Shown here: positions 23,907 through 35,245 of the stretch, one piece after another
How the letters are laid out: each line of letters starts with the position of its first letter
Position numbering within the stretch: the first letter of the stretch is position 1
NCBI GenBank assembly: GCA_038373885.1
Contig: JAWZYV010000771.1
Span: 1,364,001-1,428,000, forward strand
From: Cheiracanthium punctorium
Taxonomy: Eukaryota > Arthropoda > Arachnida > Araneae > Cheiracanthiidae
Direction: 5' to 3'
Length of the DNA: 64,000 nucleotides
The notes under the pieces: model-generated
Seen by the model: the letters and a program-made list of their open reading frames with translations, nothing else
What the model was told of the DNA's origin: nothing
Database searches by the model: none
Translations under genes and position numbers: made by a program

Positions 23907-24295
23907 TTAACCCTTTGAGGCGCAACCCTTTCCCAATGCTGAAAAAGGGCATCCGTTGCCATCGCTCGACTTAACTACCAGCAAGATGGCGGACGATCGA
24001 AACAGTCATCGCGTGCCACATATCGATGGCAACGGCTGCCTTTTTTCAGCATTGGGCAATCTATCCAGCTGTTCTCGAATTCTTCCATTTTTCAGCAGAT
24101 GTCAGTGTTGTTAAAAATAATCGCGACAATTTTTTTACGGGAAATGACGTGCTGAAATGTAAAGGATACTCGGGAAGCTATATGTCACCCGCAACTATTT
24201 TTATAGAAATCAAATCTATTCTTCGTGACTGGAAACAGTCAAAACGTCAGAGTTTCGTGTTCCCAGAGCGGGAACACTGCGCGTTAAAGGGTTAA
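23907..24295 (+). mobile_element. piggyBac-like TTAA MITE (D), hairpin loop deleted
   Basis: It starts TTAACCCTTTGAGGCGCAAC and ends GCGTTAAAGGGTTAA. One arm runs to ATCGCGTGCCACATATC and then jumps to CGATGGCAACGGCTGCC, so the hairpin loop and inner arm segments are missing. The unique segment is intact. It is 389 bp and opposite in orientation to the copy at 23159-23543. Confidence 0.86.
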
Positions 24296-25094
24296 TATGC
24301 TCATCTTCGACACTGTTCTTATTGTTTCTGATGCCCCATGACAATCGCCAACGGCGGTGCCATATCGTACCTAGGTAGGGAGGCAATGGGCAGAAGGGGT
24401 GTGCCTTCCATTTTTAGGGCCCCAGGGGGAGGAAGTACGATTTAGCGAATGGTCCCCTAATTTTGAACAAATTCCAAAAGAGGGACCAACCCCCTGAAAT
24501 CGGCACCCCGAGAGGTATCGTTTAACAACTTGGAGGACATTGGAGCCACGACAGATTTTACGTGCACCCATTACCGTACATGGTCACACAGCAGTCGAGC
24601 CGAAAGGAAGTTAACCCTCCCAGGCCCTGGTGAAGACGGATACTGCTTCACTTGCCGTGTTCTAATGGGAACGGAGTTTAGCGTCCAGACCACTGCGAGA
24701 CTCTTCAACACTACAAGGGGCGTATCCAAAATAAGTAAATAAATAAATAAAAAATGGGAGGATAAAGAAGGGTGAGGTCGAGAGAATACGGAAGTCAATT
24801 CATGACTTTTCCCGTAACTGTCGAATAGTTCAATGCAATAAATCTATTGCCAATTTATTAGTCTTCAAAGTCATAAAAGTATTGTGCACAGTGTAGGGGA
24901 GGCCCATCTTTCATAAACCATGCCATACGTGGTCGATCATCCGACGGTTGCTGAGTGGCGACAAATATTTCAAAAGTGCAATATACCGTCAGTCGTCATC
25001 GTTCCTCGAAAGAAGTCTAGGGTCAAGGGAATGGAATTTAGCAGTTCGTTGTTACAGGCCAAATGACGCTTTTGCAAGAGATTGCAGCCCAAAT
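24296..25094. other. Moderately GC-rich sequence, possibly old SINE-like remnants
   Basis: A patch at 24535-24585 (ACATTGGAGCCACGACAGA, TTTTACGTGCACCCATTACC) loosely matches the SINE body at 55.8 kb. It ends downstream in AAGTAAATAAATAAATAAAA, a plausible retroposon tail at 24733-24752. ORFs on both strands (up to 89 codons) carry no recognisable domain. Confidence 0.35.
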
Positions 25095-25318
25095 GGTAAG
25101 TTTTGGGTAATAAATTTTTTGGATAAAAGATTTTTTTTGTATTTTATAGGAACAGTGTTTTTTTGTTTTTTTTTTCGCTCGAAAAAAATTAGCCTATTTA
25201 TTATTATAAGACTTTAACTATCTTTATTCCAAATTTCATCCAAATCCGTCGAAGCGTTTCACCATGAAAGGGTAACAGATATATAAACATTGACATTCAT
25301 ATATTAGTAGGATTATAA
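25095..25318 (+). repeat. 3' end of an unidentified retroelement-like repeat
   Basis: CCAAATTTCATCCAAATCCG, TCGAAGCGTTTCACCATGAA, AGGGTAACAGATATATAAAC and ATATTAGTAGGATTATAAAA follow one another, a tail signature common to abundant arthropod interspersed repeats. No coding part remains. Confidence 0.5.
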
Positions 25319-26327
25319 AATGTTTACTAATGGTTTCGTGGGCGCATTTGTAAAACCCCAATAGAAAGCGCCTAGAAATGAAATAAAAGGCGTGATCAAC
25401 AAATAACGCTGCTACTTTGGAGTGCAGTTTGGAGAAGTGAGAAACATCCAATGTAGCTGGAATAAACTGGTGAAGAATGGGTGCAGATGAATGGACCTTC
25501 TGGGCTAACAGTGGATTGCGAAGAATGGCAAAATGGCATGTAATAATTTGTTCTGATTATATAGCAATATTTATAACGTAAGTAAATCATCCAAATCAAT
25601 TAAGGAAGACAATAACTGGCATACATAATAAAATTGGGCACATTAACTGTAATTAAAATGATTTGAGATTTTTCCTATAATCTTACAATACGTGACTATC
25701 ATAGGTAGCTGCTGTTCGTTGTATGATGGGCTACCTAGGTTATTGCGGAAGAGTCAGAGTAGACTTTATGTTAAAACGGCTTTGGAGACACCTACTTTCA
25801 GGGTCGTAGCCAGGGAGATGGTTATCGGAATATGCCCCCCTATCCCTTCCCCCAATTTTTGGATTAGTCAGTATACGCTTTGTGTCATGTAGAAACTGTA
25901 TTTATTTATTTACAAGTTTTTAGTGTTTATCTATTTACGATTTATGATTTCATCCCCCCCCCCAGCCGGAAAGTTTTCCTGGATACGCCTCCACTTAGTA
26001 TAGATAATGTTACAAATTTGACCCATTACTGCTCGTAATAAAAAATTATTGAACATGAATCGTCAATGTATCTGTAATCTTTTTTTGATAGCGTATCTCA
26101 TGTCATGAGTCCGGCATCCAAAATCTTTGTTCCTGGACTAAGATCGTTTTATACCCTTTCCTTGATCTCCAGCGTTATATTAATGCTCATACTTGAATAA
26201 CTGTCGAATTACTCTTTAAAATTACTTTCTGTTTCTGGCAGTGATATCTGTTTCTTTCATTGGTAAAGTTTATCCTACACATGAGACTTGTTCACGTTCA
26301 CTGATGCCTTTCCTTTTTTAAAATAAC
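25319..26327. other. AT-rich non-coding sequence
   Basis: At 25799-25999 GGGTCGTAGCCAGGGAGATG and CCTGGATACGCCTCC form a loose inverted pair like the GGCGTAGCC-ended repeats at 46.9 and 52.7 kb. Nothing else is recognisable. Confidence 0.45.
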
Positions 26328-27560
26328 TAGGGGCCAAGGCCCCCAGACTCGCTACGCTCGCTTTTCGTATGAGGCATTCGGCCCCTAATAAGGCTTATTC
26401 GTAAAAAAGACATAATTTCAACAGACAAAACCCGAAGATTTTATCAGATAGAATGTTACTGAGCTACACATTGCTTGATTCTTGCATGTTCATTGGTACA
26501 TAAAAATTTAAACTTCACACTACAGTAGACCCCCTCCCCCTTATAACACGGAAGATATTTTGTTATGGGAATCCGTGTTGAACGTGTCCTGAGCTATACT
26601 CCACCTAGAGTGCGGACTCCGCTTATAATCGCTGGAAAAATTATTTGCACTCCTCAGAAACTCAATGGTATTTAACGTTGCCATTCAAATTTATATTAAT
26701 TAAGAGCTAAAGTGTAATAAAATCAGAACATCTGTTTCAGCTGTATTTTTAATAATGTAAAACCTATTGGACCTTGCCAATTTCGCCACCCATGGCGATT
26801 TTCCATTATTGGGCGACTTGCGTACATGTAAAGTTAATAAAAGCTACGGAACAGATAGGATAGCTTGCCACCAATGGCGACTTTTCAGTATTTGGCGATT
26901 TACACATGCTCACAACCTATAATTACTGTTCATTTAAGGTTACCGGAAAACCGTTATCCATATTTTCATTTACATAATCGTTTGCAGATTGGCGTACTTA
27001 GCACCAGGAATTATACCATCTCGACGCGCTAGCAAATATCCAAAGTGATAACTGCTATAATGGCATAGTTAACACCGCCAAATATTTCTACTGGTAGCAA
27101 ATAATCCAGCTGGACCGAACCGTCTCTAAAATAATCTGCATTTTAATTATTTTTTATTTTCAAGATATTAGTTTTTCTTTTTTGGAAAAACGAATAATCG
27201 CTAATTCTAAACTCCTGCTGTCTAAGCGAACTTACTATTTGAAAATTGTCAACTTTGTGTAACACATTTTGAGTTACTTATTTCATATAGTTTTTATTTT
27301 GGCGTAAAATAGGCGTAATTCTAACTCATGTTTGTAAATTTCACGCGATTCTAGATACTTGGAAACGCTTTGTTGCAAAGGAATGAATGATTTTATGCCA
27401 AATCTGGCAACCATTATGTTTATTTTTTTAGTTTTTTATTAATATCTTCTAAAATAATTCGATTTTCGAAATTTAAGTCAGCTTAGCAGGTTCCTCGGAA
27501 TTTAGTCGGCACCTTAGTCGAAATTCAAATCCCCACGGTTTAGGAGAAGATAGGCGAAAA
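26328..27560 (+). mobile_element. Copy of the TAGCTG/GGGG-start interspersed repeat, with nested pogo-like fragment
   Basis: It opens with an inverted pair TAGGGGCC/GGCCCCTA (26328 and 26380) around CGCTACGCTCGC. It closes with the same 3' block seen at the ends of the tandem copies at 45.5-51.5 kb (TTCGAAATTTAA, TCCTCGGAATTT, GGTTTAGGAGAAGAT). The internal motif ATTTCGCC/ATGGCGA echoes the CGCCAAA-rich interior of those copies. A pogo-like fragment interrupts it at 26525. Confidence 0.5.
26525..26750 (+). mobile_element. Pogo/Tigger-like MITE, left half
   Basis: It begins CAGTAGACCCCCTCCCCC then TTATAACACGG, and collinearly matches the minus strand of the 328-bp element at 46347-46674: AATCCGTGTTG, CTATACTCCACCTAGAGTG, TTGCCATTCAAA, AATCAGAACATCTGTTTC. 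The right half and its terminus are absent. Confidence 0.65.
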
Positions 27561-27630
27561 AGCTTTTGACAGCGGCGACGACAGCGACCCTTACTTTTTT
27601 TTAGAATAGAGAGAAACTAAAACCAGCGAG

Positions 27631-28078
27631 TAATGGCGCAACCATTTCCCAATGCTGAAAAAAGAGGAGCCCTTGCAATCACTCGATTTAACTACCAGCA
27701 TCGTCAATCGAATCGTTCATTGCTGGTTCCAGCTGTGTCAAAAAGGGTCTTAGATCTGTGGTACACGATGAATGATCAATAGACCGCCATGTTTTTGGTA
27801 GTTAAATCGAGCGATGGCTACGGCTGCTCCGTTTTCAGCATTGGGCCGTCTACTCAGTTGTTCTTCTAGATCAATGTATTTCCATGGTATTCTTCCAGTT
27901 TTCAGCAGATGCCAGTGCTGTTAGACAATTTTACAAATAATCGACAAGTTTTATGGGAAATGATGTGCTAAAAAGTAAAGGATTCTCGTGTAACTATGTC
28001 AGTCTCAAGCATTTTTGTAGAAATCCAATTTATTCTTCTTCACTGACAACAGTCGAAAAGTCAGAGTTTTGTGTCCTC
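27631..28078 (+). mobile_element. piggyBac-like TTAA MITE (E), old diverged copy
   Basis: Collinear with the full copies but with many substitutions: ATGGCGCAACCATTTCCCAA, CTGTGTCAAAAAGGGTC, TTTTCAGCAGATGCCAGTGC, AAGTAAAGGATTCTCGTG and GAAAAGTCAGAGTTTTG. Both terminal TTAA motifs are lost. It shows the family has been active over a long period. Confidence 0.8.
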
Positions 28079-29190
28079 CTTTTGTTTGTAAGAGAAGTAA
28101 AACCTTTTCATTACAAGTAATAACTTTAAGTTTACACAAATTAATTACTGAAATTCCCGGAACGAATTCATTCATCATTGTGTCGTGCAAACACATAAAT
28201 TATGATAAAATGGGGTAGGGACAACTTATCTCTTGGGATTGAAAGGCGGATTAAAAATTTATCAATTAATTTAATTGAATAAAACTACACTATTAAGAAT
28301 TTTGCAAAAGAATATTGATTTTTAAAATTTGAAATTATTTAAATATGGATATTTATTACTTACTTTATAATATGACTATCCTATCTACCATCCGAAACGC
28401 ACATACTGACTTATTTCTGTTTATGTGTTATTTAATTTTATCTGTTAAAGCATTGTGCCTGTCACTATCAAATATCTTGTAAATGCTTATTATAACTCTT
28501 TTCTCTATAAAATGATCAATCCTATAATAGTTGAGCGATAGCTAATATTGGTATAAAGTGTTTAGTAAGAACTGAGCAACGTGTGTCGGCTTATTTCCGA
28601 CTTAGTGCTTTTGATCAGAGAACTCTGAAGTAGGATAGTTTCTTCGTCGCTCAAGGAATTTTATTGAAATTTTTTTCTGAAAGATTAAAAAAAAAGAAGC
28701 AAGCTGCATTGAATTTGATGCCCCGAGCTTGCAGTTTCCTGGCATTTACACGACGTATCATCTTCAGTTTTACGGCGTTGATAATTTTCAGTATCAATGA
28801 ATAGATATTAGAGATTGATTTTTGTGTTACGCTTTACGAGGGAAAACGCTCACAAACCCAGAAACTCTCGAAAGACGCATGGGAATATTTTTGGGCAATT
28901 AATATTACAAAAGTGACAGAAAGAGGATACCGTAGGATTCCAAGGCTTCGACAAAACAGATTTCATGATTAAGAATTTCTGTTGTTGCTATTTGTAACTC
29001 TCGTAAATAAAGTTGCGAGACATAAAGAGCCATATCGGTGCCATGTTTAAGAGTATTTTTTAAAGGTTTTGTAACACCAGAATTGCATTTCACTCGCAAG
29101 CCATTTCCTTCGCAGCTTGGATATGAACAAGTTCTTATATCCTTTTCAAACGTAACACATGAATCGGGCTCTTAATTTTTCCAGAATTAT
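28079..29190. other. AT-rich non-coding sequence
   Basis: Only short ORFs (60-65 codons) without recognisable similarity are present. Confidence 0.5.
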
Positions 29191-29194
29191 GGAC

Positions 29195-29450
29195 CATATA
29201 TATACTAGAAAGGAAAAAAAATTGAGCCGGAAAAAAAGAGATCTCATTTAATGGTTCCAACCGGGCTTCATTAGAAGAGATAAGCCGCTAGAGAATGGTC
29301 TTCTCACTATCTCTATTACAAGAAACCACCCTTTCTTTTGATTTTATCATTACATGTTTTCTTTCTCTTTCTGAGGCTTGAGTGCCCTTAGCAAAAGGGT
29401 ATATTCTCCATTTCTCTGTCTTGCAACTAAAGTAAATAAGAAAGCAAACT
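29195..29450 (+). repeat. Interspersed repeat family C, copy 2 (partial)
   Basis: GAGATCTCATTTAATGGTTC, CAACCGGGCTTCATTAGAAG and AGATAAGCCGCTAGAGAATG align with the middle block of copy 1. The 5' third is missing. Confidence 0.6.
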
Positions 29451-29586
29451 TAATATTTATCTCAAACGTAAAAAAAATGTAATGTGTAATTAATCAAAAT
29501 GATTGGCAAGACTTTTGCTAAACGGAATTAACAAACGTACAAGGAACATGTATAGTATCGGTGAGTTGGATTATAAAATATTTTAT

Positions 29587-30020
29587 ACACAAGGTGTCCC
29601 GTAATAATTCGGAAAAAAATTTAGGAGATGCTGGAGCATATAATAAGGATTCAGAATCACAAGCCAATGTAGGGTTCGAAACGTCGTCGTCGTGAAGCTT
29701 TTAATAATCACTTTGGAACAAGTGCTGAAATAATATACGTCAAAAACTAATGTATCTTTCAGAGAAAGCATGCACTTAAAATTGATGTTTTAAACATTCT
29801 ATTGCATTTCACTGTTAAAAGTTTTGGAGACAAGCCCATTATTTGCGAAACTTTTTAAAGAAATTAGACGAACACTTCAACACTTCAACACTTTTCCGAA
29901 ACTGATTTTTAACAGGTAAGTGTAAACGGCGTTTTCGAGGGCACATTTCTGTCTGATTTTGATTCCTTACTATGTGCCCTACCGCCCATTGAAGTTTGTT
30001 CTAATCACTATGTGACACCC
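29587..30020. mobile_element. Foldback MITE-like element, family D copy 1
   Basis: The left end is CACAAGGTGTCCCGTAATAA and the right end read inward is CAGGGTGTCACATAGTGATT. Inside, both arms carry an echo of CAGAATCACA..AATGTAGGGTTCGAAACG in opposite orientations. The TIRs are short and imperfect, and there is no transposase. Confidence 0.5.
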
Positions 30021-30023
30021 TGT

Positions 30024-31167
30024 TTATGTGTGTGTGTGTATGTGCGAATGGCAAATTCGTTCACTGAGCATACTTTCGTAGTTTAAGCCATGCAGAATCT
30101 GAATAATGAACGAATGCCCTCTTAAACTACATATGAATAACATATTCCTTCTATAGAGAGAGAGGTACCACTCTTTTATACTTTTTAACAGCATAAAGAC
30201 AATTCCAAAAAATAAATAAATAAGAATATATATAGTGGAATTGGTGAGGATGGGACGTTTTTAACAAAAATATTTCTTACATTTTCTACTAGTACAACAT
30301 TGAAAGTTTCAAAATAAGATCTTGAAACATTTTGACATATATAAAAAAACATAAATTTGATGGTAATTATTAAAGATTTAGTTATATAGGCATATTAAAA
30401 TATTAAACAGAATGTTCTATCCCTCTCTCACTCGAGGATGGGATGGAACATGCTTTTTAAAGTTGAAACTTATGCGGAATTTTCATATATATTTTCAAAA
30501 ATATAAAAATGACAGAGGCAGTGAATAATTTATGTACCCTATATTTCTTACAATTATAACATGCATTCATCTAAGGTATTGTCCAAATCAAATGAAAGTA
30601 TGTCTGTGCAAGACTAGTTCCGCCAACCGTCTTTGAAATGGATGCAGTTTTGCGGTAATATCTTCTTTATCAAAGATGGAACAGTCAGTTTCTTGTAGGA
30701 AGATAAAATTTCATTTTTTCGGATCATTTTCTCTCCCTAAGTTATTCACCCCTCCCTTAACACAAAATATGAGTAAACAAAATTTTTTCTGCAAATATGT
30801 GGCTGTTAAGCCCCTTTAATCTGCTAATTTATAAAAGTTATGTCCTTAGGTCTACAAAAAATGAAGAATTTTGTTAATTTGCATCGAAAGTATAAAAAAT
30901 TATTTTTTTCTGTTGGAAAACAGCTTTATTGTCACATAAATTCACAGAAATGATTTAACAATTATGATGGTTTGTCGACTAAACTTGGTGGAAAAATTAG
31001 AAATTAAAAACAGTGTTTCCTTAAGGAATGACTAATAGTGTCCCATTCGCCCCCCCCTCTCCCCCTCCGTCCTACCCCTGTCAACTTCCCCTTTTCAGTC
31101 TACAACAGAAAGAAAAGGTGAAAAGGTGAATCAGTTTTAGAAAATCTACTCCACTCTGAAGTAAATA
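30024..31167. other. AT-rich non-coding sequence
   Basis: A (TG)n tract lies near 30028-30040. A run of C/T (CCCCCCCTCTCCCCCTCCG) lies near 31052-31070. No gene is recognised. Confidence 0.5.
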
Positions 31168-31169
31168 TA

Positions 31170-31888
31170 CAGGGTGTCCCAAAAAGGTGGTAGCACGCTT
31201 TAATTCTATATCGATTGGAGATAAGTGGACAATGTAAATTGAAAAAAATATTCAAAATAAGGTAGGGAAGAGGAGAAAAATTTCCTCTTGTTAAATTTTC
31301 AAGAAGTTCCACTTTATAAAATTGTGTACGACTCCCGTACGAAAAAATTTCCAATTAGTCAAATGTCCTCCGTATACTAATGAGGTTAATGAGGTTAATG
31401 AGGTGATTTACAAAATTTGAGAACTATTTCCTAAAAAAAGGAAAAAATATGAAAATAAATATATGCTGACTCAAACCACTTTTCAATGGTTCTCGAGGAG
31501 AAAAAATCACATCGGATGGTCGCATTTCAGGAGTGACACAGAAATTACGAATGAAAATAATTTTTTTACACTCTACCTTTAAACGTTCACATTTAAATCC
31601 ATGTATAACCCCTGATCATCTTTGTTTAAAGATTTCTCTGGGAGGTTTTTGTGAGGAAAGCGTGAAATTTTGCGCATTGCCACATTAGTGTATAAGACAC
31701 ATGTTACTACTGGGGAATTTTTCTGTATGGGAATTGTATACAAATTTAAAACGTGTAAATTTTTGGAAAATTAACAAAAGTAGTATTTTTAACTACTTTA
31801 TTTTGAACATTTCATAAATTTATATCGCCCCCTTTTCCCTAATAGATAAAGAACTAAAGCGTATTACCACCTTTTTTGGTACACCCTG
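31170..31888. mobile_element. Tc1/mariner-type foldback MITE, best copy of family T1
   Basis: It is flanked by TATA on both sides (TA target). The left terminus is CAGGGTGTCCCAAAAAGGTG and the right one read inward is CAGGGTGTACCAAAAAAGGT. Homology continues inward for over 60 bp, then recurs as an internal inverted pair around ATACTAATGAGG and CACATTAGTGTATAAG. The long imperfect arms and lack of any ORF over ~85 codons mark it as non-autonomous. Confidence 0.75.
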
Positions 31889-31892
31889 TATA

Positions 31893-32249
31893 TTGTTGGT
31901 TTAGATGCCAGTTAGTGAATTGGGTGAAGAAGTGAATATAAGTCTTCATATGCATCTTGAGTTTTCATTTACTGTTTAAGAACAGCACAGTATCACTGGT
32001 ACAATAAAAGAAGAGTGAAAATCCACTACATCAATAAATTCCATCAATTAAAATACACGGCCGTAACACAATTCTCAGACTTTTCTTACGTTCACTATGA
32101 AAATGAATTTTTGAAAGGGGTTTTGAGATTATTTTGAGTTTCAGAAAACAAAGCAAATTTCTTTTCTCAAATCAGTCTTATATTTTATAAATTAAGCTGA
32201 GAAGTAGTTTTCTATTAAATTAATAATCTCATATAGCAAACTTATTATT
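31893..32249. other. AT-rich non-coding sequence
   Basis: Nothing is recognised on either strand. Confidence 0.5.
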
Positions 32250-32600
32250 ATGGTGAAGCTCCTCTTTCCTTCATTTGCAATAACAGATATTTTTTCCATG
32301 AATATAGTTTTCGGATCTATGAATTATTCAGTGTTAGTTTCTAATTGGCCAGAATACTGGATCCACGTTAGAAAAAATGGAAAGAAAGGAAAACAGGAGA
32401 TAATTGATGATCGAAGAGAGAAAAAGAACATCCTATTAAATAGCTCCAACCTACTTCATCAGAAGAGATAAATCTTTGTAATTGTGTCCCTGCTCGCTAT
32501 CTCTCTAGTAAAAAACCGGCAATTTTTTTTATTGGTCACTGTTTTTTTTTCTCTTTAAGGCTTAAAAATTCCTTGGAAAAACTTGATCGGGATAATGACG
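32250..32600 (+). repeat. Interspersed repeat family C, copy 3
   Basis: CCTTCATTTGCAATAACAGA, TCAGTGTTAGTTTCTAATTG, CTATTAAATAGCTCCAACCT, CTTCATCAGAAGAGATAAAT and CTCTTTAAGGCTTAAAAATT are collinear with copy 1. The 73-codon ORF across it appears accidental. Confidence 0.6.
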
Positions 32601-32934
32601 GTTGTTTTTTTGTTCTTTTGTTCTACGTTTAGGTACATAAAAGGAATAAAAAATTATAGTTATCTGACAAAAATGTGTGTAAAAATATAAATATGTGGAT
32701 GTGGAAAGCCTTTTGCTACTTTTAAGTTAGAATGGAGAACATTTTATATCAGTGGATGGAATTATAAAAAAATTTCAATGTTATGTGGCCAAAATAATGA
32801 GACACTTTGGATTTCAGAAAATTATACAATTTTTTTTAAAGAAATGCTAGAAAGATTATTTGAAACTGCAGGAAAATTTAAGGATTGTTGCAACTCATGC
32901 TTTCCAGTAAAGATTCTCAAACCACACGAGAAAA

Positions 32935-33190
32935 AAAAGTTTTGTTGAATTGAACACCATTTTGTTGATTCAACAAAAATTTGGCTGTCGCTATTTCAAC
33001 CAAATAATTTTGTTGGTTTTAAAATTTTTGTTAAATTAATAAAAATATTTTGGTCAATTAACAAAAATTTTGTTGATTCTACAAAAATATTTTATTGAAC
33101 TAACAAAAATTTTGTTGATTCTACAAAAATATTTCTTTGAAATAGAGCCAAGCAAAATTTTGTTGAATCAACAAAACATTTTTTTCAGTG
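32935..33190. repeat. Short-period palindromic repeat around TTTTGTTGATTCAACAAAA
   Basis: Variants of TTTTGTTGATTCAACAAAA and ACAAAAATTTTGTTGATTCT recur. One exact 42-bp spacing (33061 and 33103) gives ACAAAAATTTTGTTGATTCT followed by ACAAAAATATTT twice. The whole stretch is self-complementary in many registers. Confidence 0.75.
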
Positions 33191-33895
33191 CAATGGCATT
33201 TTGGAGACCCATCACAAATTGAATAATTAAAAAGATCCCTTGGATTTCCCTAAATACTGAAAAGTTGAAATTGATTTAGTAGATTTTACCAATTGTAAGA
33301 ATGGAAAATTAGTTTATTCCGACTTCCGAGATTTTTTGCAGTTTAAACCAAATAGAGTTAAGCCGATGTTACTCATCGGCTTTTTTAAAATGTAAGAGTT
33401 AGATATGATTTTTAAAAGTTACGCACCACACTTTCAACTTCACACTATGGAAGCAACCTTCATAATAGGAAATCACTCTTTCAAAATAGTGTGAATTCTC
33501 ATGTTATTACAGAGTAAAAATTCAAAACTGTTTTAGAAAAGAGACAACACGCGGTATAAAATGTTTTTGTCGTTCTGATTTGGATTTTTATTCTGCCTGG
33601 TATAAAATTGATATTAACTTTCCATTTTAAGGTTGAATGACGTCTTTTCTGACTAGTATAGTGCCGTACCGTCTGACTCACAAAAATAGCTGCCAAAGTT
33701 TGTTATTGCAAAGTCATAATAACAGATCTAGAATCTTTCTTATGTTCAACGACAGGTAAAATAATCATCTAAGCCAGCCATTGTTATTCTACGTTTGAAA
33801 AAAATTACTTTGAAGCAGTTTTAATTCATTAATTGATTTTTTTTCTTCATTAAAACACTGGATAGGGTTGCACGCTACCTTTGTAGCACATTAAC
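33191..33895. other. AT-rich non-coding sequence
   Basis: Includes a small hairpin AAGCCGATG..CATCGGCTT at 33360-33382. No gene is recognised. Confidence 0.5.
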
Positions 33896-34937
33896 AAAGT
33901 CAATTATTGACTATTATTATTATATTCTATTATTATATATTCCTACTATTATTATGTTCAAGTGTCTTACTCTATCATCATTTGTAAAAATATTACTTGG
34001 TGATTCGTAACTCCTGAAAAAATTGTAAGTGGTAATAGCGGAAAAGTTCAGAACCACATAGCAATGCAGGGTCGTGAACGTAGTTTTCATGCACCCATTA
34101 ATAATCACTCGAGAAGAGTGTTAATGTGTTCGTCTTATTTCTTGATCGAGTTCACAGGAGATAATACCAATGCCCCGCCTAGCTTCCATGAAAAACATAT
34201 ATGGCCATGATGATTTACATACGGATATATAACATAGAAATGTGCAATACTAAAATATAGTATCGTACTGGGACAGGACCCCTGATTTGCCCCCCTCCCC
34301 CTTTACAAACAATCATATGTGCGACCATGATCGAGTTTCATGAATGATGGGATTTTCTTCTACAATTTCGTCTGTGAAGTAGAACTTGAAAACTACCAAT
34401 TTTAATCAAGTGCTTTCCGTGCAAGATGAATTGATTTTTGTAAGACAATAGACGCTACTGTGTCGGAAAGTTCGCTATCACTTCAACACACCTTCCAAAG
34501 TGTTTATTAAAGGGTAGATGAAGACGCCATTTCCGACCCCGCATTGTTATGTGATTGTAAACCGTCTTAGTACCCCTACCTCATTCTTATACTTTTCCCC
34601 CAAGAGTTACAAATCACCCTGTATATTATTAACACGCTAAATAGTTTCTACATTGAATAATGCAGATGTAGGATCCACATAAAAAGATAATGAAAGTTGA
34701 AGATAAATGATGACATAAAAAGAAGAGAGAGAGAGAGGCCTTATTAAACGGCTCCAACCAGACTCCATCACAGTCAATAAATCGCTGGAATTGGGTTCCT
34801 CTCGCTTTCTCTTATCCCTCTTTTCCCATGGCTTTTCTTTTGAATGATTCTCAATGTTTTCTTTATTTCTTTGAGGTTTGAAAACCCTTTGGCAGAGCTT
34901 GAACGTGCCATTTGTATTTCTGATCAAAGTTTTGCTA
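33896..34937 (+). repeat. Interspersed repeat family C, copy 4, interrupted by a family D element
   Basis: The 5' part (CAAAGTCAATTATTGACTAT, TCATCATTTGTAAAAAT) lies before 33995. The 3' part (CTTATTAAACGGCTCCAACC, AGACTCCATCACAGTC, TTTGAGGTTTGAAAACCCTT) resumes after 34622. Removing the intervening element restores the order seen in copy 1. It ends against the TTAA of a MITE at 34938, much as copy 1 does at 23159. Confidence 0.55.
33996..34621. mobile_element. Foldback MITE-like element, family D copy 2
   Basis: The left end is CTTGGTGATTCGTAACTC and the right end read inward is CAGGGTGATTTGTAACTCTT. Both arms contain CACATA..AATGC.GGGTCG motifs in opposite orientation (34055 and 34535 regions). 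There is no transposase. It is inserted within a family C repeat. Confidence 0.55.
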
Positions 34938-35245
34938 TTAAACCTTTGACGCTCAACACTTCTCCAATGTCGAAAAAGGGCAGCCGTTGCCATCCGCACA
35001 GCCGGCTGCGTCAGAAATGTTCTTTAGCTCTGTGGCACGCACTGGGAGATTCGATCGACCGCCATCTTGCTGGTAGTTAAATCGTGCGAGGGTAACAGCT
35101 TCACTTTTTCGCCATTGGACAGTCTATCAAGATGGCGGACAATCGAAACGTTCATCGCGTACCACAGATCTAGAGACCCTTTTTTGACGCAGCTGGCTGT
35201 ACCGCACAGCCAGCTGCGTCAAAAAAGGGTCTCTAGATCTGTGGC
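34938..35245 (+). mobile_element. piggyBac-like TTAA MITE (F), rearranged composite copy
   Basis: It begins TTAAACCTTTGACGCTCAAC and runs through the arm, but jumps early from GTTGCCATC to the hairpin (CGCACAGCCGGCTGCGTCA). After a diverged second arm it continues into a separate, well-conserved hairpin block (CAAGATGGCGGACAATCG to TAGATCTGTGG). The distal unique segment and terminal TTAA are missing. It is best read as one old copy overwritten by a piece of a younger one. Confidence 0.75.
35162..35244. repeat. Perfect 39-bp palindrome arms with 5-nt loop
   Basis: Bases 35162-35200 (CCACAGATCTAGAGACCC ... CAGCTGGCTGT) are the exact reverse complement of 35206-35244, with loop ACCGC. This is the hairpin core of the TTAA MITE family, here without a single mismatch. 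Confidence 0.95.

Noticed and set aside
24948..25217. 89-codon ORF with an apparent GTAAGT donor at 25096
   Set aside because: No recognisable protein family, no acceptor in a consistent frame, and it runs into the tail of an interspersed repeat.
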